From CAYJHC01 sp964369465 (lineage in GTDB: Bacteria; Bacillota; Clostridia; Peptostreptococcales; Anaerovoracaceae), in the NCBI GenBank assembly GCA_964369465.1, contig CAYJEX010000013.1, positions 1 to 47,457 of the forward strand: DNA of 47,457 nt. Direction: 5' to 3'. The position numbers were made by a program, and so were the translations under genes. The notes under the pieces are model-generated. The model worked only from the letters and a program-made list of their open reading frames with translations, was not told the origin of the DNA and made no database searches. Positions 42,905 through 47,457 of the stretch are shown here, piece after piece (position 1 is the first letter of the stretch; each line of letters begins with the position of its first letter).

Positions 42905-42990
42905 TATCCTCCTCTAACCTGTCTCGCCTTTTCAAGGTGTGGCATATACTTTATTTTGCCAACTTAAATAAACCCACTTAGTGCGGCCAA
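42905..42990 (-). promoter_or_regulatory. L21-type leader of rplU
   Basis: The rplU 5' leader reads AGTTGGCCGCAC, then GCCACACCTTGAAAAGGCGA close to the ribosome site. This resembles the conserved ribosomal protein L21 leader of low-GC Gram-positives, thought to mediate autogenous control. Family assignment is from memory of the motif, not from a covariance search. Confidence 0.7.
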
Positions 42991-42996
42991 CTATTT

Positions 42997-43043
42997 AATA
43001 ATACCAAAATTCTTTTGATATGTCAACGAATTTTGGTATTATT
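42997..43043 (-). promoter_or_regulatory. rplU promoter embedded in the recA 3' inverted repeat
   Basis: On minus TTGACA (43021-43026), a 17-bp spacer and TATTAT (42998-43003) form a near-consensus promoter. The same DNA is a perfect 16-bp inverted repeat (42997-43012 with 43028-43043, 15-nt loop). In recA mRNA it would form the 3' hairpin; for rplU it is the promoter, with the -35 in the loop. Confidence 0.8.
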
Positions 43044-43072
43044 GTTTGTACTTTTTATTTTTAAATACAGCT

Positions 43073-44209
43073 TTATTCTTCTATAAGAACTCCATCTTCA
43101 TCAGTTATCAAAAAAACATCTTCGTCACTTATTCTATCACTATTTTTTGACTTCTTTTTTGTTTTATCATTTACAGATGGAGTCGCATCATCGCTTTCAT
43201 CTTTGTTTTTTGATTTTTTTATGATATCAAAAACTTGTTTTTCTATTTCTGAAATCAATTCTGGTTTTTCTGATATAAATTTTTTGACGCTTTCTCTTCC
43301 TTGTCCAATTCTATCTTCTTTGTAGCTATACCACGAACCTGCTTTATTTATAATTTTTTTGTCTACAGCAGCATCAATTAAATCTCCAACTTTGGAAATA
43401 CCTTCTCCATACATTATATCAAATTCTGCAATTTTAAATGGTGGCGCTAATTTATTTTTTACAACTTTTACTTTCGTCCGATTTCCAATAAGTTCGTCTC
43501 CAATTTTTATTGCCTCAACCTTTCTTACGTCAAATCTAATACTTGAATAAAATTTGAGCGCTCTACCTCCTGTTGTCACTTCAGGACTACCATATATAAC
43601 TCCAACTTTTTCTCTAAGTTGGTTAATAAATATAACACAACAATTAGTCTTATTAATAATCCCTGCAAGTTTTCTAAGTGCTTGTGACATAAGTCTTGCT
43701 TGAAGTCCAACATGACTATCTCCCATTTCACCTTGTATTTCACTCTTGGGAACTAATGCTGCTACTGAGTCAATAACAATTACGTCTAGCGCAGCACTTC
43801 TAACTAGCATTTCACAAATTTCTAATGCTTGTTCTCCATTATCTGGTTGCGAAACAAGCAAATCATCAACTTGTACTCCTAAATTTCTGGCATATTCAGG
43901 ATCTAAAGCATGCTCTGCATCAATAAATGCTGCTTTACCACCTGCTTTTTGTGCTTCTGCAACAATATGCAATGTCAAAGTTGTTTTACCTGATGATTCT
44001 GGTCCGTAAATTTCCACAATTCTACCTTTTGGAACTCCGCCTATTCCTGTCGCGATATCTAAGCTAATTGACCCTGTTGATATTGTGTCAATATTCAATT
44101 GAGCAGCTTCATCGCTCATTTTCATGATCGCACCTTGTCCATACTGCTTATGTATTTGTTTTAACGCTTCATCCAACGCCTTTTCTTTTTGTTCTTTATT
44201 AATTGCCAT
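43073..44209 (-). CDS. recA: Recombinase RecA
   Basis: A 378-residue recombinase and LexA co-protease. Walker A is GPESSGKTT (69-77), followed by FIDAEHALDPEYARNLGV, the L1/L2 region and INQLREKVGVIYGSPEVTTGGRALKFYSS. The C-terminal tail is rich in Lys, Asp and Ser. ATG at 44209 has GGAGG 5 nt upstream, so the four extra upstream codons are discarded. A LexA box and promoter are directly upstream, and the gene ends at an inverted repeat shared with the rplU promoter. Confidence 0.98.
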   Translation of the reverse strand: MAINKEQKEKALDEALKQIHKQYGQGAIMKMSDEAAQLNIDTISTGSISLDIATGIGGVPKGRIVEIYGPESSGKTTLTLHIVAEAQKAGGKAAFIDAEHALDPEYARNLGVQVDDLLVSQPDNGEQALEICEMLVRSAALDVIVIDSVAALVPKSEIQGEMGDSHVGLQARLMSQALRKLAGIINKTNCCVIFINQLREKVGVIYGSPEVTTGGRALKFYSSIRFDVRKVEAIKIGDELIGNRTKVKVVKNKLAPPFKIAEFDIMYGEGISKVGDLIDAAVDKKIINKAGSWYSYKEDRIGQGRESVKKFISEKPELISEIEKQVFDIIKKSKNKDESDDATPSVNDKTKKKSKNSDRISDEDVFLITDEDGVLIEE

Positions 44210-44233
44210 AAATACCTCCAAAATTTATACAAG

Positions 44234-44247
44234 CGAACATTTGTTCT
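44234..44247 (-). promoter_or_regulatory. LexA (SOS) box of recA
   Basis: CGAACATTTGTTCT matches the Gram-positive SOS box CGAACNNNNGTTCG except for the final base. It lies 7 bp downstream of the -10, over the transcription start, where LexA would block initiation. Confidence 0.88.
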
Positions 44248-44254
44248 TTTGTAT

Positions 44255-44283
44255 ATAATACATCATATTGTTTGTGGAGTCAA
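44255..44283 (-). promoter_or_regulatory. Promoter of recA
   Basis: TTGACT, a 17-bp spacer and TATTAT on minus, with the LexA box just downstream. The rest of 44284-44385 shows no further element I can support. Confidence 0.8.
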
Positions 44284-44385
44284 TAGAATTTCTGTAAAAA
44301 ATATAAAATTATAATTTTTTACATTTTTTAACATTTATGTTTTTATTTTACATGCACTACTATGTTTTGTCAAGGCAAACTGATA

Positions 44386-45576
44386 TTATTCTCTCCCCAT
44401 AATGTCAATAAGTCTTTTTGCAATTTTAACAGATTGTTTTTCTTCTGTAAGTGAAACATGTTTTTCTAAAAAAACTTTTCTCATGGAATTATATTTTTCA
44501 CAGTTTGAATTTTCTATACTTTTGTTTATATCTAAAGGGTTTTCGAAAATGTACCCCGGCATTTCTTTCATATAATCAACATAAAAATCTCGATTTTCCG
44601 TATATTCCATGTAATCATAGACATAAAATGACATTGGCAAATCCAATATTGCCGCTTCAAATGCAATAGCTGAATAATCACTTACTACACAGTCTGCAAC
44701 CATAAGCATGCTTTGGGTCGAGAAATGCTTTGATACAATTATACTTTCTCCTATTTTATCTTTCATTTCGGACTGTGGCAAATTGTCCAAAATGATTTGT
44801 TCTGAAAATTTCATACTAGGATGAACCTTGATAATCAAATTGTATTTTTTAGTATCAATATTTGTGATCAGACCAAATATTGGTGAAAAATCAGTGTTGT
44901 CTTTTCTATATGTAGGCGCATATACAATATTTGATTTTGTATTATTTTGTAAATTGGGGTATAAAGAGAATATTTTTTTTCTTTCATTTTCAATGTTTTC
45001 TTTATCACGAAAAAGGTCAACAACCGGCAAGGGGTTTATTTCAATTATTTCCTTCTTGACATTGTATGCTTCCGAAAACACACCAACATAGTATTCGCTA
45101 CTCACAAATGCTTTTGTATAATTACAATGTATTTTCATTCCCTTTGTTACATTCTCCGACCAGCCCTCTTTCTTTCCAATTGTAGAATATCCAAATTTTT
45201 TAATCGCTCCTAAAGCATGCCAAATTTGCACAATTTCTAAGCTTTTTTTGTGCTTCAAAAGACTGGCAGCAGCGCAATATCTATCTATTACTATAATTTT
45301 GGACTGAGAAATATGTCTCATTTGAGAAAGGAAGTTAAAAGAATATGATATTTTGCCCGTTATCCCTTTTCCCATTTTTTTACAAAGCATTACAGTTTCT
45401 ATTTCTGTCCCTGCCTTTTGCAAATCATTTATTGCATTCTGAATCAAAAGAAAATCCGATGATGGTGTATCGGATTGTTTGGAAATAAATGTTATTTTTT
45501 CCATTGTTCTTAATACCTTAAACGGTAAATAGACAATATTTAGCGTTATTCGAAGTAATTTAAATATAATAGTCAT
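44386..45576 (-). CDS. CDP-glycerol glycerophosphotransferase family protein
   Basis: A 396-residue peripheral membrane enzyme of the TagB/TagF family, which transfers glycerol- or ribitol-phosphate in wall teichoic acid or related polymers. Family motifs are WHALGAIKKFGYST, VYAPTYRKDN, DYSAIAFEAAILDLPMSFYVYD and the FYVDYMKEMPGYIFEN ending. About 20 basic and hydrophobic residues at the N-terminus may attach it to the membrane. AGGGA lies 6 nt before ATG. It is encoded 25 bp after a cadherin-like surface protein, so the polymer may be linked to cell-surface assembly. No other teichoic acid genes are in the window. Confidence 0.88.
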   Translation of the reverse strand: MTIIFKLLRITLNIVYLPFKVLRTMEKITFISKQSDTPSSDFLLIQNAINDLQKAGTEIETVMLCKKMGKGITGKISYSFNFLSQMRHISQSKIIVIDRYCAAASLLKHKKSLEIVQIWHALGAIKKFGYSTIGKKEGWSENVTKGMKIHCNYTKAFVSSEYYVGVFSEAYNVKKEIIEINPLPVVDLFRDKENIENERKKIFSLYPNLQNNTKSNIVYAPTYRKDNTDFSPIFGLITNIDTKKYNLIIKVHPSMKFSEQIILDNLPQSEMKDKIGESIIVSKHFSTQSMLMVADCVVSDYSAIAFEAAILDLPMSFYVYDYMEYTENRDFYVDYMKEMPGYIFENPLDINKSIENSNCEKYNSMRKVFLEKHVSLTEEKQSVKIAKRLIDIMGRE

Positions 45577-45601
45577 AATTTATCCCTGCAAAATCAAATT
45601 T

Positions 45602-46966
45602 CTAATTTTCATCATTTTTTTCAAGTAATTCTGCAACCCTTTTGTCAATTTCCTCTTCCTCTTGTTGTCGTTGCACTTTGTTTTTAGGATTATTTTTTTT
45701 TCTTTCTTTTGATGTTGCTCTCTCAATAAACTCTTTTTCATTTCCTTCTAAGAGATTTTTATTTTGATTCATTCTGTACGCTTTTTTTCGAGATATAATT
45801 ATTATTTGTAATATGACAACAACTACAAGCAAAAACAATATTGCCGATAAGAAAATATATATAATAAGGCTATTATTATTATTTTTCGGTTCTACAGCAC
45901 CTAACAATGTAAGCGAATCATCAAGTGAGTTGTACAAATAATATCCACTCCCGCTACCATCATCACCATATAAAAGTTTGTGATTTTCACTATCTAGTAT
46001 AAATATTTCACCGCCTACTTCTATAAGTTCCGCCAAAATAAATACTTCTGTTTCTTTATTATACAAATATATTCCTTCTTCATCATTTGAATTTTTAAGA
46101 ACTGCTACAGCATATTTTTCATCATTACTTTCATAAACAGTTATTTCTTTATTCTGATACATTGCAGTCGTTTCAGTTAGTCCTGATGGGAGATTTTTTT
46201 CGTCATATCCAGACGCAAAAGTAAAAAGCTGTCCTGTTACAATTATTTGATCTTCTTTTATTTCTTTATATGTTATAGTGTATTCTTTTACGCTAGAATT
46301 CTCCGCTGTAACAACAATGGTTTTTTTCTCTCCAAATTTTGTAATATCTTCTCCCGACATTCTTATTGTTGCATTTGAATCTTGAGCCACAGCAGTAATT
46401 TCAGTTTCTTTTTCTTCTTCTACATATAAAATGTAATTACTAGTTTCAGCAGCAAAAGATGGAGATAATGTCCCATATGAAGATGTAAGTGATTTTAAAT
46501 TATTGTTGGAATCTAGCCCAACTTGTCCAACTGAAGAAGAACTACCTGAAGAGGAGCTACCTGAAGAGGAGCTACCTGAAGAGGAGCTACCACTTGATGA
46601 CTTAACTGTAAATGCAACAGATTTACTACCACTAATTTGCTTAGGGTCTAAATCCAACGTCGAAACATCAGTAGCAGTAACAGTCACCGTAAAGCTTCCT
46701 GAACTAGGTGCAGTAACCGAAATAGACGTGCTATCATCGTCTAAAAAAACATGAGTTTCATTTGTGATTCCACCACCTGACACTGTGATGTCAAATCTTC
46801 CAGCACAATCATTTGCCGTGATAGTTACAGTTCCTTTTCCCCCAGACGATATACTTCCACCTCCTGAAACCGAAAACGATCCCGCTGCGTAAGTTTCCTC
46901 TACATTAATAGAAAAAAAGATTATTAATGTAATACATATTGCAGATATTATTCTAGTATGTTTCAT
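45602..46966 (-). CDS. Cadherin-like beta-sandwich membrane surface protein
   Basis: A 454-residue surface protein. A signal peptide ends near AYA (about residue 28: ISAICITLIIFFSINVEETYA). An Ig-like region (about 30-118) is followed by a Ser-Gly linker with SSSSG repeats (about 120-145). A cadherin-like beta-sandwich domain then has the typical LTSSYGTLSPSFAAETSNYI and ENSSVKEYTITYK ends (about 158-240). A further globular region of unknown type leads to one TM helix near 375-400 and a basic, coiled-coil-like cytoplasmic tail. It lies 15 bp after the dockerin gene and upstream of the transferase gene. It could be an anchor or scaffold; the cytoplasmic tail hints at signalling or assembly. 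Confidence 0.85.
   Translation of the reverse strand: MKHTRIISAICITLIIFFSINVEETYAAGSFSVSGGGSISSGGKGTVTITANDCAGRFDITVSGGGITNETHVFLDDDSTSISVTAPSSGSFTVTVTATDVSTLDLDPKQISGSKSVAFTVKSSSGSSSSGSSSSGSSSSGSSSSVGQVGLDSNNNLKSLTSSYGTLSPSFAAETSNYILYVEEEKETEITAVAQDSNATIRMSGEDITKFGEKKTIVVTAENSSVKEYTITYKEIKEDQIIVTGQLFTFASGYDEKNLPSGLTETTAMYQNKEITVYESNDEKYAVAVLKNSNDEEGIYLYNKETEVFILAELIEVGGEIFILDSENHKLLYGDDGSGSGYYLYNSLDDSLTLLGAVEPKNNNNSLIIYIFLSAILFLLVVVVILQIIIISRKKAYRMNQNKNLLEGNEKEFIERATSKERKKNNPKNKVQRQQEEEEIDKRVAELLEKNDEN
46531..46590 (-). repeat. Four tandem 15-bp repeats in the surface protein gene
   Basis: Units of TGAAGAGGAGCTACC (plus strand) at 46531, 46546, 46561 and 46576; the first has two base changes. 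They code for the SSSSG linker and can change number without a frameshift. Confidence 0.9.
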
Positions 46967-46981
46967 ATTTTATTCCTTTAT

Positions 46982-47457
46982 TTATTGTATTATACTGTCT
47001 CCCATTATATGGTTTTTGACATGTACATAATCTATAGATTTGACTTGTCCGTCTCCACTAATATCAGCAGCCTCTATGTAGACTCCTGTCAATATTTTAA
47101 CTTCCATTATGTGATTTTTTATAAAAACATAATCTAGTGATGATATATTTCCATCTCCGTTAACATCTCCCTTAATCAATATAGTCTTTTCTATCAATAT
47201 TGTTCCAGAACTATTTTTTACAGATACGCTCATTCCTGTTCCAACATATCCGGATTTCACTTCATCGCCATCATTATCTAATACAGTTACTGTATTTGCA
47301 TTTTCCGTAACATTAATAATGCTTTCTATGAAGTCGTCGATGTTTGTTTTTTCTCTAACGTTTGTAATATATTCTCCTAACTCATATTCATCTTCAACAT
47401 AAGAAGATGTTATATTTATTGTATATGTTCTTTTTAGTCCACTCGTAGATGTCACAA
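46982..47457 (-). CDS. Dockerin type I surface protein (5' end outside the window)
   Basis: The last 158 or so residues of a larger secreted protein; the reading frame runs off the right edge. The first residues (TSGLKRTYTINITS) look like the end of a cadherin-like beta-sandwich domain. A further region (YITNVREKTNIDDFIESI to VKNSSG) is typical of the domain that precedes dockerins in clostridial surface proteins. The final 60 residues are a dockerin with two Ca-binding loops, DVNGDGNISSLDY and DISGDGQVKSIDY, each followed by a helix ending KNHIM. It would bind a cohesin partner, not seen here. It heads the surface operon with the cadherin-like and transferase genes. Confidence 0.88.
   Translation of the reverse strand, partial: VTSTSGLKRTYTINITSSYVEDEYELGEYITNVREKTNIDDFIESIINVTENANTVTVLDNDGDEVKSGYVGTGMSVSVKNSSGTILIEKTILIKGDVNGDGNISSLDYVFIKNHIMEVKILTGVYIEAADISGDGQVKSIDYVHVKNHIMGDSIIQ

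Overview
The window is AT-rich (coding included) and carries genes typical of a low-GC anaerobic Bacillota, most likely Clostridia or a Tissierellia-like amino-acid fermenter. Pointers are a T-box-controlled ileS, a Gram-positive LexA box at recA, an L21-type leader at rplU, TIGR03960/TIGR03936 radical-SAM partner genes next to obg, NifS-NifU-MnmA, a MurT/GatD-type pair, many cation-coupled transporters and a dockerin protein. The genus cannot be fixed from sequence alone. A run of exactly 100 Ns (32333-32432) shows that this is a draft scaffold or a metagenome bin. Almost all genes lie on the minus strand; only cshA, an aldo/keto reductase and the murT/gatD pair are on plus.

Layout. 1-77: tRNA-Arg. 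0.2-6.3 kb: an NSS transporter, then YgiQ-type radical SAM protein and an apparently solitary adenine methyltransferase, a nitrilase-family amidase and a small P-loop protein. 6.4-11 kb: rlmN coupled to ileS, with a T-box leader. 11.1-12.7 kb: cshA, divergent from ileS, behind a leader hairpin. 12.8-13.4 kb: two tandem thioredoxins. 13.6-19.7 kb: a catabolic-looking operon (YtcJ-like amidohydrolase, cysteine-desulfidase-like protein, GPH symporter) with a near-consensus sigma-54 promoter, next to a sigma-54 activator that lacks a sensor domain. 19.7-22.5 kb: a class V aminotransferase, then two tandem type IV pilin-like genes and the relic of a third. 22.6-27.7 kb: Na/Pi and SLC13 transporters, an acyl carrier protein and an acyl-adenylating ligase. 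28-32 kb: aldo/keto reductase with a ferredoxin tail, then the sulfur-transfer operon DUF896-nifS-nifU-mnmA. 32.3-34.5 kb: an accessory island with a decayed PIN-like gene at the assembly gap, an AAA/DUF4143 ATPase and an array of small palindromes. 34.5-36.6 kb: MurT/GatD-like pair. 36.7-44.3 kb: comEA, the TIGR03936/TIGR03960 pair, obg, fluC, rpmA, rplU and recA. 44.4-47.5 kb: a cell-surface locus with a teichoic-acid-type transferase, a cadherin-like membrane protein and a dockerin protein cut by the window edge.

The observations that most deserve follow-up are these. IleRS carries GIHH in place of the class I HIGH signature. The GatD partner of the MurT-like ligase has lost both its nucleophilic Cys and its catalytic His. 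Ribosomal protein bL21 is fused through 33-bp repeats to a SAP/Rho-N-like domain. bL27 has no Firmicutes-type N-terminal extension and no Prp protease gene is nearby. The acyl carrier gene appears to need an mRNA hairpin to bring its Shine-Dalgarno to the start codon. The sigma-54 operon begins with an in-frame mini-ORF under the only strong ribosome-binding site. The 100-N gap looks artefactual: its two flanks share 7 nt, and merging them completes a reading frame.
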